NCBI GenBank assembly: GCA_012034765.1
Contig: JAAUOU010000001.1
Coordinates: forward strand, 1 to 64,000
Source of the DNA: Pleurocapsaceae cyanobacterium CSU_1_1
GTDB lineage: Bacteria; Cyanobacteriota; Cyanobacteriia; Cyanobacteriales; Xenococcaceae
Reading direction: 5' to 3'
Length of the DNA stretch: 64,000 bases
A program made the position numbers and the translations under genes. The number at the start of each line of letters is the position of its first letter. Within the stretch, counting starts at the first letter, position 1. This document shows positions 1 to 8,516 of this stretch, in pieces. Under the pieces are notes generated by a model. It was not told the origin of the DNA, did no database searches, and saw only the letters and a list, made by a program, of their open reading frames with translations.

Positions 1-68
1 CAATTGATGCTCTCAGAGACAGTTGGTCAGATTTATACTCCGATCTAGAAGAGAAGAAAAAATCTTAG
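1..68 (+). CDS. C-terminal end of an unidentified upstream gene (partial)
   Basis: Reading from base 3, an open frame runs from the window edge to a TAG at 66-68. It gives about 21 residues rich in acidic and basic side chains and ending in EEKKKS. A charged tail like this is plausible for the end of a real protein. No family can be named from so little, and a chance open frame cannot be excluded. Confidence 0.3.
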   Translation, partial: IDALRDSWSDLYSDLEEKKKS

Positions 69-218
69 TTCTCGATTAAGACCCGCGAACTCACTCTTCT
101 TTTTGTCCCGCCTTAAGTTGGTTGTCATATTACTCATCAGTGAAATATCTTTAACTAAAGCAAACCACATCACAAAGAAGTTAACATAAATTCATAGTGA
201 CTATATTCTAAATTATTA

Positions 219-1127
219 ATGTCCACATTTTCTCCTCCGATCGCAAAATCTGTTCCTGGCACTTACTGGCAGTGGCGCGGTAATTCAATCTATTATGTCT
301 GTGTAGGAGAAGCTCAGTCTAACTTGCCTCCTTTACTATTGGTGCATGGTTTTGGGGCATCTACCGATCACTGGCGCAAAAATATTATTCAGCTACAATC
401 CCAGTTTCAAGTATGGGCGATCGATCTTTTGGGTTTTGGCAGATCGGCTAAACCCAAACAAGAATATAGTGGCAACTTATGGCGAGAACAGCTACACGAC
501 TTTATTACCGAGGTGATCCAACAGCCAGCAATATTAGCAGGAAATTCCCTTGGAGGTTATGCTTCTCTTTGTGTAGCAGCAGAATATCCCCAATCTACGG
601 CAGGATTAATTTTGCTTAATAGTGCAGGCCCTTTTTCTGATATTCAAGAAAATTCTCAGTCCCAGTCTCGCTCTAATCCTTGGGGTCAACTAGTACGCTC
701 AATTTTATTGCAGCCCTGGGCAAGTTTATTACTGTTTCAATATGTACGCCGTCGCTCTATAATTCGTAAGACCTTAAATAAAGTTTATTTTGATCCCAGT
801 GCCGTTACCGAGCAATTGATTGAAGATATCTATCGTCCTTCTTGCGATCGCGGTGCAGCGGATGTATTTAATGCTGTGTTTAAAACTCCTCAAGGGGAAA
901 AAGTTGATGTCTTGTTAAGTAAAATGCAATGTCCTCTGCTGCTTATCTGGGGTGAAAAAGATCCTTGGATTAAAGCGAGAGAGAAGGGAGTACAATTCCG
1001 TCAGTACTATCCACAATTAACGGAACATTATCTACAAGCGGGACATTGCCCTCATGATGAAGTTCCAGAACAGGTAAACGATCTGATTGCCAACTGGGTT
1101 TTAACCATTGATCAGTTACAATCTTAA
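219..1127 (+). CDS. alpha/beta-fold hydrolase
   Basis: The product is a 302-residue alpha/beta hydrolase, probably a cytoplasmic esterase- or haloperoxidase-like enzyme of unknown substrate. The oxyanion-hole motif HGFG is at residues 43-46. The nucleophile elbow GNSLGG puts the catalytic serine at about residue 110. An acidic residue in WGEKDPW (about 247) and the histidine in AGHCPH (about 276) complete the triad. The length is typical of the single-domain family, so the gene looks complete. The next gene, a DUF2993 protein, follows about 55 bases later on the same strand and may be co-transcribed. The family assignment is firm. The substrate cannot be predicted. Confidence 0.88.
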   Translation: MSTFSPPIAKSVPGTYWQWRGNSIYYVCVGEAQSNLPPLLLVHGFGASTDHWRKNIIQLQSQFQVWAIDLLGFGRSAKPKQEYSGNLWREQLHDFITEVIQQPAILAGNSLGGYASLCVAAEYPQSTAGLILLNSAGPFSDIQENSQSQSRSNPWGQLVRSILLQPWASLLLFQYVRRRSIIRKTLNKVYFDPSAVTEQLIEDIYRPSCDRGAADVFNAVFKTPQGEKVDVLLSKMQCPLLLIWGEKDPWIKAREKGVQFRQYYPQLTEHYLQAGHCPHDEVPEQVNDLIANWVLTIDQLQS

Positions 1128-1182
1128 TTGCTGTCTTCTTAATAATTTGTTACAAGGTAATAGTAACTCTATCTATAGCTCT

Positions 1183-1974
1183 ATGTTTGGTGGATTTGTT
1201 GGATTTGGGAATAAAAAAGGCGGGGATTGGGGCGAAAACCTAATTAATACTGTCGCAAGCAACACAATCCGTCACTTATTTACTCGTAGTGATGCGGTAG
1301 AAGTCTCGGTCAAGTGTAATCCTTCTAGCAAGCTACTTCAAGGAACAATTGATAGTTTCAAAATGAGTGGTCGTGGGTTAGTAATCCGTAAGCAGTTTCG
1401 CACCGAAGAAATGTCTTTTGAGACGGATGCGGTGGCGATCGATTTTGGTTCGGCAGTTCAAGGAAAGATTGCTCTTAAACAACCGACTCAGGCAATCGCT
1501 CAGGTAAAATTGTCTCAAGACGATATCAACAAGTCTTTTGAAGCGGATATAGTCAGAAAGCGTTTAGAAAATCTGACCCCTGATGCCTTAACTGAAATAT
1601 CAGGTGGAGTACCCATTTCTTTTACTGATGTCGAGGTTCAGCTATTGCCTGACAACAGAGTTAAATTGTCGGCTCAAGCTAGTTGGGAAGATACCGTTGT
1701 TCCCGTAAGTCTTAAGTGTATACTGGGTATTGGCAAGCGTCGCAAGGTTAAGTTTGATGAGGTTCAATTTGCTCAGGACAATATACCTCCAGAATTACAA
1801 AGCATCTCAAAAGATTTAACCTTAGCTTTGGGCGAAATTCTGAACGAGATGGTAGACCTTGACAAGTTTAATCTTGATGGAGTTAAGTTACGCCTCAATC
1901 GTTTGCAAACCGAAGGACAAATGCTGTTATTTAGTGGTTATGCCCAAATTGAGCGAGTACCTCAGACAATTTAA
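1183..1974 (+). CDS. DUF2993 domain protein
   Basis: This is a member of the LmeA-like DUF2993 family, common in cyanobacteria and actinobacteria, whose general function is unclear (a lipid-binding fold is suggested for relatives). I start it at ATG 1183, where the protein begins MFGGFVGFGNKKGG, because the upstream in-frame extension overlaps the preceding hydrolase and looks non-coding. The 263-residue product has the features expected of the family: an N-terminal amphipathic segment (ENLINTVASNTIRHLF), repeated beta-strand-like stretches, and a C-terminal FSGYAQIE segment. There is no membrane segment or lipobox. It is probably transcribed with the upstream alpha/beta hydrolase. Confidence 0.75.
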   Translation: MFGGFVGFGNKKGGDWGENLINTVASNTIRHLFTRSDAVEVSVKCNPSSKLLQGTIDSFKMSGRGLVIRKQFRTEEMSFETDAVAIDFGSAVQGKIALKQPTQAIAQVKLSQDDINKSFEADIVRKRLENLTPDALTEISGGVPISFTDVEVQLLPDNRVKLSAQASWEDTVVPVSLKCILGIGKRRKVKFDEVQFAQDNIPPELQSISKDLTLALGEILNEMVDLDKFNLDGVKLRLNRLQTEGQMLLFSGYAQIERVPQTI

Positions 1975-1982
1975 ATGAAGGG

Positions 1983-1998
1983 ACGTTCCATGGAACGT
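1983..1998. repeat. 16-bp perfect palindrome
   Basis: ACGTTCCATGGAACGT is its own reverse complement. It sits in the 35-base gap between two convergent genes, the DUF2993 protein and an acetyltransferase. As RNA it could fold into a short hairpin from either strand, but no U-run follows, so it is not a convincing intrinsic terminator. It could equally be a protein-binding site. Confidence 0.5.
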
Positions 1999-2009
1999 TC
2001 GTACAGAAG

Positions 2010-2477
2010 TCAGAGTAAAGATGATGATAAACTTTTGTTCATGGTGATGTGAGGAATTCCTGTAGTGGCTGAAAGGAATTCTGTCCCGTGGGTTTGGAAC
2101 CCGAATCTTTGATAGAAGCCAACAGCGGTAGTTCGAGCATGAAGAGTAAGAGCGATCGCTTTTGCTAATTTTGCGCGATCAATTAAGCACAAAAGTATTT
2201 TGCTACCCAAATTTTGTCCTTGATACCCTGGTTTTACTACCATCTGGGAAATTTGATAAACACTGTTGTCCTGGGGAACTAATTGACCGTATGCAACCAC
2301 GGAGTTTTTAATCAAAATAGCAGCATGAAAATAGTCTGCTTGGCTTTCATCCTGCACTATGTGCCAAGGTAAGCTGTGTTCGGCAAAAAATAATTCATAT
2401 CTCAGTTGGCAAGCTTGCTGAAATTCCGCGCTGTTATATTCAATTAACTTAATGTTGGACTCTTTGATTATCCTCAC
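2010..2477 (-). CDS. GNAT-family N-acetyltransferase
   Basis: The 155-residue product is a small GCN5-related acetyltransferase that would transfer the acetyl group of acetyl-CoA to an unknown amine. The acetyl-CoA-binding motif A is visible as VVKPGYQGQNLGSKIL, around residues 76-91, with the Q/R-x-x-G-x-G/A-type loop. The later VGFYQRFGFQ stretch is the usual motif B, where an aromatic residue contacts the pantetheine. The length is normal. The gene stands alone, convergent with the DUF2993 gene. It is distantly similar to a second GNAT gene at 27260-27703. The substrate is unknown. Confidence 0.85.
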   Translation of the reverse strand: MRIIKESNIKLIEYNSAEFQQACQLRYELFFAEHSLPWHIVQDESQADYFHAAILIKNSVVAYGQLVPQDNSVYQISQMVVKPGYQGQNLGSKILLCLIDRAKLAKAIALTLHARTTAVGFYQRFGFQTHGTEFLSATTGIPHITMNKSLSSSLL

Positions 2478-2553
2478 TTTTTATTTCTCCATACTTCAAA
2501 TTTGATAGCCTAAAGAAAGATAAACTGGGAACTGAATCGAATTGGTCTTTGTT

Positions 2554-2584
2554 TAAAGCCTAGAGCTTAAAGCTTAAAGCTAAT
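2554..2584. repeat. heptanucleotide tandem repeat (AGCTTAA type)
   Basis: AGCTTAA occurs twice in tandem (2564-2577), followed by a variant AGCTAAT. It belongs to the same 7-base AGCTNNN family seen at 5893, 7694, 16109 and 56535. Short tandemly repeated repetitive (STRR) heptamers are known from cyanobacterial intergenic DNA. Confidence 0.5.
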
Positions 2585-2620
2585 TTACAGCATATTTTTC
2601 AGCATAAATTTATTTTCAGC

Positions 2621-3223
2621 ATGATTTTAAGCGGATTATCTAAAAATCTTCTTCAATTTATTCAATTACTAAAAATATCTTGGAGTCGGTTAGCTCTCTT
2701 TTTGCTAGTTTTAATCGCTAGTTTTGCCATTTGGACTATACCCGCATCAGCAACGATTAACGACGATCGCTATGAAGGTAATGTTTATGTTCTGTTTGGC
2801 GGTAATGGCTCTCTTGTTCCCCCTCGGATGGATTTACCAACCTCTTTAAAGCGAGAAAAACCAGCAATTTTAGTATTTTATGTCGATGATAGTAGTGATT
2901 GTAAGCAGTTTTCTGGTTTAGTTACTCGTCTACAAGAATTTTATGGTCGTGCAGCTAGCATTATTCCTGTAAGTGTCGATTCTTTTATCGATCAAGACAA
3001 ATACAGTCCTGATGAACCTGCTTACTATTACAGCGGGGTAGTACCTGAAACCGTAATCCTCGATCAAAAAGGTAAAGTCGTCTACGACGGCAAAGGGCAA
3101 GTTCCTTATGAAGAAATAGACGATGTACTGCGCGAAGTTTTCGATCTGCTACCACGCTCTGAATCTGAAGTTCTCAAACGACGTTCGTTTAATGAGTTTA
3201 ATTCAGGGATGACGCAAGAGTAG
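2621..3223 (+). CDS. thylakoid thioredoxin-like protein (photosystem I accumulation factor family)
   Basis: The 200-residue product has an N-terminal hydrophobic segment (about residues 22-45, ending IPASATIN) that looks like a signal or anchor sequence. A thioredoxin-like domain follows: LVFYVDDSSDCKQF aligns with the active-site region, and GVVPETVILDQKGKVVYDGKG supplies the cis-proline and following strand. Only one cysteine is present where thioredoxins have CxxC, so dithiol oxidoreductase activity is doubtful. I relate it to the cyanobacterial family described as needed for photosystem I accumulation in the thylakoid membrane. That link is from memory of the family and is moderately certain. 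The gene is monocistronic and convergent with the next one. Confidence 0.65.
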   Translation: MILSGLSKNLLQFIQLLKISWSRLALFLLVLIASFAIWTIPASATINDDRYEGNVYVLFGGNGSLVPPRMDLPTSLKREKPAILVFYVDDSSDCKQFSGLVTRLQEFYGRAASIIPVSVDSFIDQDKYSPDEPAYYYSGVVPETVILDQKGKVVYDGKGQVPYEEIDDVLREVFDLLPRSESEVLKRRSFNEFNSGMTQE

Positions 3224-3248
3224 GCAGTAAAATGACCTAAAAAACAGG

Positions 3249-4067
3249 CTATTTTTTATCAGGCAAAACGCATTTGACCAAAGGTTCAAACTGAGGAACT
3301 AGTTCGCTCCGACATAAGCCTAAACTGGGAATAGATACTTGACCGTAATCTTGACCGTGCTGTAATGGAAAATCAAATTGATGATCGATAAACACAAATT
3401 CCCCGCCAGCAGCTTTGACAATAACCCATGCAGCAGCTATGTCCCAAATTTTTGGGGTGGCTTCTACTCCCCCCATTGCTACTCCTGCGGCGACTAAGAG
3501 TAAGTTATAACTGGCAACACCGAGCATTCTTACCTTGCAAGGAAAAGGCTTTTGCAAGATAGCTTTACTGCGAGCGCAAAGATTGAATAATTGTGTCCCG
3601 CTAGGATATTCGCGACTAGTATGAATCGGCTGATGATTTAGATATGAACCTGTATAGCCAGATAATCCTGAGTCACCGTACCAATAGCCATGAAATGTCT
3701 GCTTAATGGGGGGAAGATAAACAAAACCAAAAACGGGTGTTCCTTGGTAAAGTAACCCCAAAGAAATCGACCACAGAGGAACTCCACGAGTAAAATTAGT
3801 CGTACCGTCAATGGGGTCGACAATCCAGCACCAATCTTGAGCGGGAAAAATATGTACTGTTTCTTCGCTTAAAACACCATGTTCGGGAAAAGTTTTGGCG
3901 ATCGCCTCGCGGATTTGCTCATCTGACCACTTATCCGCCTGGGTAACTAAGCTACCGTCTTCTTTTTCGTTAGCCTGGATTTTGCCGAAATCTTTCATTA
4001 GGCGATCGCTAACTGTGGCGGTAGTCTGAACACAAAAGTCTAAAACGCGATCCCAAAATTCATTCAT
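3249..4067 (-). CDS. inositol monophosphatase family protein
   Basis: The 272-residue product is a Mg2+-dependent Li+-sensitive phosphatase of the IMPase/SuhB superfamily, hydrolysing an inositol- or sugar-type monophosphate. Metal-binding motifs are present in order: LSEET (Glu68-Glu69), WIVDPIDGTTNF (Asp84, Asp87, Gly88, Thr89), and the C-terminal WDIAAAW with its metal-ligand Asp near residue 209. The length fits the family. The true substrate could be inositol phosphate, histidinol phosphate or another metabolite, because these enzymes cannot be separated by eye. The ATG start is used. The next gene on this strand lies about 60 bases upstream and may share a transcript. Confidence 0.85.
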   Translation of the reverse strand: MNEFWDRVLDFCVQTTATVSDRLMKDFGKIQANEKEDGSLVTQADKWSDEQIREAIAKTFPEHGVLSEETVHIFPAQDWCWIVDPIDGTTNFTRGVPLWSISLGLLYQGTPVFGFVYLPPIKQTFHGYWYGDSGLSGYTGSYLNHQPIHTSREYPSGTQLFNLCARSKAILQKPFPCKVRMLGVASYNLLLVAAGVAMGGVEATPKIWDIAAAWVIVKAAGGEFVFIDHQFDFPLQHGQDYGQVSIPSLGLCRSELVPQFEPLVKCVLPDKK

Positions 4068-4129
4068 AGGTTATTGTCAAAGGTAAACACCTCGATTAAT
4101 ATGGCAAAACTTGCCACTCCTCTTGGTCA

Positions 4130-4669
4130 TTATTGATTATCGGCGATTTTAAGTTGATCGAGTAGTTGATTAATTTGTGACTGACTCAAAGCTACTTTTA
4201 CCTCTAATTTTTCAGTCTCGTCTCGCAGCAAGATAATTCCTTGACCATTTTTGATGGTGGCTGCTAGCTGAGGATTTACCAAGTTAATTTTTTGATAGAT
4301 TGTCACAGGTAGAGTAACACTAATTACTACCTGAGATTGGGATTGGGGAAAAACATAAAGTCTTTGCTGGGAAGTGTTTAAACTTAGCTTGCTAGGAGTG
4401 ATGTTGCGCTCATCTACTCCTTTGTTATTGCGCCAATAAAGAGTAATCCCCCTAACCTGTGGCGTTTCTAAAATCAGCTTCTCATCAAACTTCTGAGGTT
4501 GCCAGTCTAGCTCTTCTAAATTACCGCTAGTGGGTATTAACCGCTGTTGCCAAGTTACTTCCTTGCCCGCCAATCCCGACCACCAGTTCGCGATCGCCTT
4601 AAGATTATCCCCATTGTCAGACTGGCTGCTATTTTGTTGCCAAATTAAATTATCAAAATTATTGCTCAT
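4130..4669 (-). CDS. conserved-looking hypothetical protein
   Basis: I do not recognise this 179-residue protein. It has no signal peptide or membrane segment. A tryptophan-rich N-terminal third (LIWQQ, NWWSGLAG, VTWQQR) is followed by beta-strand-like stretches and a charged helix at the end (VALSQSQINQLLDQL). Codon use, including HIP1 sites, resembles its neighbours, which supports a native gene. It lies about 60 bases upstream of the inositol-phosphatase gene on the same strand and is divergent from rseP. A soluble cyanobacterial protein of unknown role is the safest reading. Confidence 0.6.
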   Translation of the reverse strand: MSNNFDNLIWQQNSSQSDNGDNLKAIANWWSGLAGKEVTWQQRLIPTSGNLEELDWQPQKFDEKLILETPQVRGITLYWRNNKGVDERNITPSKLSLNTSQQRLYVFPQSQSQVVISVTLPVTIYQKINLVNPQLAATIKNGQGIILLRDETEKLEVKVALSQSQINQLLDQLKIADNQ

Positions 4670-4679
4670 ATCTAAAACC

Positions 4680-4693
4680 CTTGATATATCAAG
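4680..4693. promoter_or_regulatory. 14-bp palindrome in divergent promoter region
   Basis: CTTGATATATCAAG is a perfect palindrome placed between the start codons of the divergent genes at 4130-4669 (-) and rseP (+). Its position suits an operator for either promoter. A TAAAAT hexamer at 4711-4716 could be a -10 element for rseP, but no well-spaced -35 is visible. Regulatory function is inferred from position only. Confidence 0.3.
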
Positions 4694-4761
4694 ATAGGCA
4701 GAAGAATGTTCTAAAATAGTAAATCGTACTCAACACTTACTAAAAGTAATATTTTTAAAAT

Positions 4762-5853
4762 ATGTCAGTTTTAGCGGCAATTTCAGTCGTACTCCTATTA
4801 ATCGTAGTTCATGAGTTTGGTCATTTTGCAGCTGCAAGATTACAAAAAATCAGAGTCAACCGCTTCTCGATTGGGTTTGGACCCACTCTTTTAAAATATC
4901 AGGGTTCAGAAACCGAATACGCCCTCAGAGCAATTCCTTTAGGGGGGTACGTTGGCTTTCCCGATGACGATCCTGAGAGTACGATCCCTCCTGACGATCC
5001 CAACTTATTACGCAATCGTCCAGTTTTAGATCGAGCGATTGTTATTAGTGCTGGAGTAATTGCTAACTTAATTTTTGCTTATTTTCTGTTAGTGGGTCAA
5101 GCTTTTAGCATTGGATTTCAAGATATTCACTATCGACCTGGAGTACTAGTTCCTCAATTACTAAATCAAGCAGAGTCTGCTGCCGCTCAAGCTGGAGTTC
5201 AGCCTGGTGACATTATTTTAAAAATAGATAACATCAATCTAGGAGATTCTGCTGATGCTTTAGAAAATTTGCGTCGAGAAATTCAAAAGTCTCCTAATCA
5301 AATTTTAGAGTTGACCATCAAGCGTGGCGATGAAGTGATTAACCTTGATGTCAAGCCTGATATTGGTCAGGATGGGAAAGGAAAAATCGGTGTCATGCTA
5401 GCGCCTAATGGCGATATTGTTCGTCGTCGTGCAGCAAGTATAGTTGAAGGATTTACCGCAGGAGCAAACGAATTCCAACGAATTATTCAGTTAACAGTCC
5501 AGGGATTTTGGCAGTTAATCAGCAATTTCCAGGAAAATGCTCAACAGGTAGCAGGTCCTGTAGCCATTGTAGCGGTAGGTGCAGAACTTGCTCGCAATGA
5601 CCTGGGTAATCTCTTTCAGTTTGGTGCTTTAATCAGTATCAATTTGGCAATCATCAACATTTTGCCCCTACCTGCTTTAGACGGTGGTCAACTAGCATTT
5701 TTGACAGTGGAAGGAGTTACTGGTAAACCCCTACCTAGCAAGCTACAAGATGGAATTATGCAAACTGGTTTAGTGTTGTTACTCAGCTTAGGGGTATTTA
5801 TCATTGTGCGTGACACCATTAACTTGGCTTTTTTCCAGAATTTATTTCAATAA
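4762..5853 (+). CDS. rseP: RIP metalloprotease RseP (site-2 protease family)
   Basis: This 363-residue intramembrane zinc metalloprotease cleaves membrane-anchored substrates such as anti-sigma factors or remnant signal peptides. The zinc motif HEFGH is at residues 17-21 inside the first membrane helix. A PDZ domain lies at about residues 125-205 (AGVQPGDIILKID). The second catalytic motif, NILPLPALDGGQ, is near residues 298-310 in a later helix, and a final membrane segment (GLVLLLSLGVFIIV) ends the protein. Length and motif order are standard, so it should be active. It is transcribed alone, with nth about 100 bases downstream. Confidence 0.93.
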   Translation: MSVLAAISVVLLLIVVHEFGHFAAARLQKIRVNRFSIGFGPTLLKYQGSETEYALRAIPLGGYVGFPDDDPESTIPPDDPNLLRNRPVLDRAIVISAGVIANLIFAYFLLVGQAFSIGFQDIHYRPGVLVPQLLNQAESAAAQAGVQPGDIILKIDNINLGDSADALENLRREIQKSPNQILELTIKRGDEVINLDVKPDIGQDGKGKIGVMLAPNGDIVRRRAASIVEGFTAGANEFQRIIQLTVQGFWQLISNFQENAQQVAGPVAIVAVGAELARNDLGNLFQFGALISINLAIINILPLPALDGGQLAFLTVEGVTGKPLPSKLQDGIMQTGLVLLLSLGVFIIVRDTINLAFFQNLFQ

Positions 5854-5892
5854 GCGTTTTAGGTGAATTAGCTGGCGTTCAAGTTTACTTGC

Positions 5893-5918
5893 TTTTAGCT
5901 CTTAGCTTTTTAAAAGCG
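5893..5918. repeat. heptamer repeat with palindromic end, downstream of rseP
   Basis: TTTTAGC and TCTTAGC sit in tandem, then a palindromic GCTTTTTAAAAGC ends the tract. It lies 40 bases after the rseP stop codon and belongs to the AGCT-heptamer family found after other genes here. The palindrome could form a weak hairpin. Confidence 0.4.
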
Positions 5919-5950
5919 TAGTCTATCCTATTTAAAACTGCTATAAATCA

Positions 5951-6651
5951 ATGCCCAAGTCGAATACGCCTAAAGCTAAAGCCAAGACAACTAGAAAAAG
6001 ATCTCCTAGTAAAGCTCTCAAACAGCGATCGCTCGATATTTTTGCCCTCTTAACCGAACTATATCCTCAAGCTACTTGTAGCCTTGATTATGAGACTCCC
6101 GTACAGCTTTTAGTAGCGACAATTCTTTCGGCTCAATGTACCGATGAACGGGTAAATAAAGTTACCCCTGCTTTATTTGCTGAACTACCTGATGCTCCTG
6201 CCATTGCGGGATGCGATCGCGATCGTCTAGAAACGTTAATTCGTTCCACTGGCTTTTATCGCAACAAGGCAAAAACATTCAGGGTGCTTGCCAGATGATT
6301 ATGCGTGATTTTGGCGGGGAAGTCCCCAGCGAAATGGAGCAACTGCTAAAATTGCCAGGAGTCGCCCGTAAAACGGCTAATGTTGTCTCGGCTCACGCTT
6401 TCGGCAATATTCAAGGGGTTACGGTAGACACCCACGTCAAACGTCTGAGCAACCGCTGGAAATTAACAAAATCCGACAATCCAATCCAGATTGAGCGAGA
6501 TCTCATGGCATTATTACCCCAGCCAGAATGGGAAAAATATTCCATTCGCACTATTTATCATGGGCGAGCAGTTTGTAAAGCCCGCAAGCCTCAATGTGAT
6601 GTTTGCCAACTAGTCCAGTTTTGTCCATCAGCAAAAGAATATCTAAATTAA
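5951..6651 (+). CDS. nth: endonuclease III (one missing base)
   Basis: The product is a DNA glycosylase/AP lyase of base-excision repair that removes oxidised pyrimidines. Two overlapping frames together give a complete protein of about 233 residues. The break is at the run AAAAA, 6271-6275: adding one A restores KAKNIQGACQMI, the normal family sequence. After it come the helix-hairpin-helix LPGVARKTANVV with the catalytic lysine, VTVDTHVKR with the catalytic aspartate, and the iron-sulfur cluster motif CKARKPQCDVCQLVQFC (C-x6-C-x2-C-x5-C). All key residues are intact, so I read the lesion as a sequence error rather than a pseudogene. A real frameshift mutation is the alternative. Confidence 0.9.
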
Positions 6652-6717
6652 TTGTTTGAGATCATTTTTCAGAATCGTAAAAACAAATATGAGTCGGTAA
6701 TTATTTGATCGTTGACT

Positions 6718-7206
6718 ATGGATTTCACTTATCAGCCTTTGACACTCGAAGATGATTTAATCGTGTGGGAAATGTTGCGATATGCAGCTCATGAATCTTC
6801 CGTCAAATCAGTTCAACAACAGCCTTCTCTAGCTCTCTACGCTTTGGATTGGGGTAGAGAAGGTGATATCGGATATGTTGCTTTTGGAGATCTGAGTCCT
6901 ATTGGTGCAGCTTGGCTACGTTTATGGTTAGGGGAAGATAAAGGATTTGGTTATGTCAACGATAAGATTCCAGAATTGGCGATCGCTGTTCTCCCAGATT
7001 TTCGCGGACAAGGTGTGGGGACTAAGCTGTTGAAGCAAATTTTGAGTACAGCGAAAACCAACTATCCCGCCATAAGTCTCAGTGTCAGGGCAAATAATCC
7101 AGTTTTGGGGCTATATGAGCGGACAGGATTCATTAAAATCCCAGGAAGCGAAGTTGTAAATCGAGTAGGGGAAGTATCGTTCAATATGATGTGTGAGTTT
7201 ATATGA
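6718..7206 (+). CDS. GNAT-family N-acetyltransferase
   Basis: The product is a 162-residue acetyltransferase. The acetyl-CoA-binding motif A reads AVLPDFRGQGVGTKLL, with the classic R-G-Q-G-V-G loop, and NPVLGLYERTGF is the motif B that ends the core. I use the ATG at 6718. A TTG two codons earlier is possible but has no better ribosome-binding site. The acceptor substrate is unknown. The gene lies between nth and rpsN on the same strand but is separated from both by AT-rich gaps, so it is probably expressed alone. Confidence 0.85.
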   Translation: MDFTYQPLTLEDDLIVWEMLRYAAHESSVKSVQQQPSLALYALDWGREGDIGYVAFGDLSPIGAAWLRLWLGEDKGFGYVNDKIPELAIAVLPDFRGQGVGTKLLKQILSTAKTNYPAISLSVRANNPVLGLYERTGFIKIPGSEVVNRVGEVSFNMMCEFI

Positions 7207-7377
7207 GTTTAGTAAATGCCATCGAGATAAACAATTTCCTGGCACGCCGACCGTACAAAATTTAAATATAATCGTGCGGCAGAACGTACTTCAGAAAAAT
7301 TTAATCACTCATGATTAACGTCTAAGTTCGAGTTATAATTTGAAATTGTGTGTTTATTTTTAAATCAATAAATTTTT

Positions 7378-7680
7378 ATGGCAAAGAAAGCAATGGTAGA
7401 GCGCGAAAAAAAACGCGCCCACTTGATTGAAAAATATGCTGATAAGAGAGCAGAATTAAAAGAACAGTTGCGGACAGCGACTTCTGCTGCTCAAAAGCTA
7501 GAAATTAGTCGTCAAATCCAAAGACTACCTAGAGATAGCTCTGCTACTCGTAGACGCAATCGTTGTATGTTAACAGGTAGACCCAGAGGTTACTACCGTG
7601 ATTTTGGTTTATCTCGTAACGTCCTCAGAGAATGGGCGCACGAAGGTTTGCTTCCTGGAGTGGTTAAATCTAGTTGGTAA
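7378..7680 (+). CDS. rpsN: 30S ribosomal protein S14
   Basis: This 100-residue protein of the small-subunit head matches the long, zinc-independent S14 type: there is a basic N-terminus ([16 protein letters not shown]), a middle helix, and the conserved [20 protein letters not shown] block near residues 62-81. It has only one cysteine, so no zinc ribbon. In most bacteria rpsN lies in the spc ribosomal cluster. Here it is a lone gene far from that cluster (41-56 kb), as is usual in cyanobacteria. Confidence 0.95.
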   Translation: MAKKAMVEREKKRAHLIEKYADKRAELKEQLRTATSAAQKLEISRQIQRLPRDSSATRRRNRCMLTGRPRGYYRDFGLSRNVLREWAHEGLLPGVVKSSW

Positions 7681-7693
7681 GCTGTTAACAGAA

Positions 7694-7721
7694 AGCTATG
7701 AGCTATAGGCTATAGGCTTTA
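7694..7721. repeat. heptanucleotide tandem repeat downstream of rpsN
   Basis: Four 7-base units are in register: AGCTATG, AGCTATA, GGCTATA, GGCTTTA. The tract starts 14 bases after the rpsN stop and lies between convergent rpsN and bioD. It is the same repeat family as at 16109 and 56535. Confidence 0.6.
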
Positions 7722-7802
7722 AAATTGATTAAAGACAGGGAAGAGAGAGACAAACGTTGCCTAAGATAATTCTCTCTCAGACCGTCATTCATTTTTATGT
7801 TT

Positions 7803-8516
7803 TTAGAGATATATTTCTTGCTTAGGCAGAATTAGTTCTAGATCCCAATTTGCAACCTTTTGGGCAATGCGATCGCTGTTATCCCAGTCTTTAGCATAGG
7901 GTAAAGTGCCAATTACGGGTACATTGGTTAAAGACTGAATTAAATCAATGGGAGTCAAGTCTTCTGTTCTACCTACCGCTTCTAGCTGCGAACAGTTAAG
8001 TATAATGCCTCGTAAATCCAGCTTCAAACTACGAGCGAGAGCAACATTAGCTACTGTATGAGCGATCGCCCCTAACTTCACAGGTACAACCAAAACAGTG
8101 GGTAAGCGCCAATCAGCAGCAATATCTCCAACCGTTAACTCTTCCGTCACGGGAGAACCCAACCCTCCTAAAGACTCAAGCAAAACTAACTGAGACTTTT
8201 GTTCTGCCAAACTAAGTTTTTGCCATATTTCCCCCAAATTAATTATCTTACCTTCTTTAGCAGCAGCGATCGGTGGGGCTAGGGGTGCTTTAAAACGCAA
8301 GGGAGGAACTATTTCAATGTCCTTAACTTCAGCAAATAAACGTTGATATAGCTCTACATCGCCAACCCCTGTCTGCATTAATTTAAATATACTTAACAGA
8401 TTTTCCCCATTATTATCTTGATTTAAACGGTATTTTTGCCAGTAAACTGTTAAGGCGATCGTCACAAAAGTTTTCCCTACATCTGTATCTGTACCTGCAA
8501 TTAATAAGGTTGTCAT
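7803..8516 (-). CDS. bioD: dethiobiotin synthetase
   Basis: The enzyme closes the ureido ring of dethiobiotin from 7,8-diaminopelargonate, CO2 and ATP, the penultimate step of biotin synthesis in the cytoplasm. The 237-residue product opens with the P-loop GTDTDVGKT at residues 8-16, the form typical of BioD. Later come LLESLGGLGSPVTEE, equivalent to the family's EGAGG-type loop, and the nucleotide-specificity region LNCSQ. The length is normal. No other biotin gene is adjacent. It is convergent with rpsN. Confidence 0.9.
   Translation of the reverse strand: MTTLLIAGTDTDVGKTFVTIALTVYWQKYRLNQDNNGENLLSIFKLMQTGVGDVELYQRLFAEVKDIEIVPPLRFKAPLAPPIAAAKEGKIINLGEIWQKLSLAEQKSQLVLLESLGGLGSPVTEELTVGDIAADWRLPTVLVVPVKLGAIAHTVANVALARSLKLDLRGIILNCSQLEAVGRTEDLTPIDLIQSLTNVPVIGTLPYAKDWDNSDRIAQKVANWDLELILPKQEIYL

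Noticed and set aside
1108-1182. Upstream extension of the DUF2993 gene
   Set aside because: It overlaps the end of the hydrolase gene, and its residues do not resemble the family. ATG 1183 fits better.
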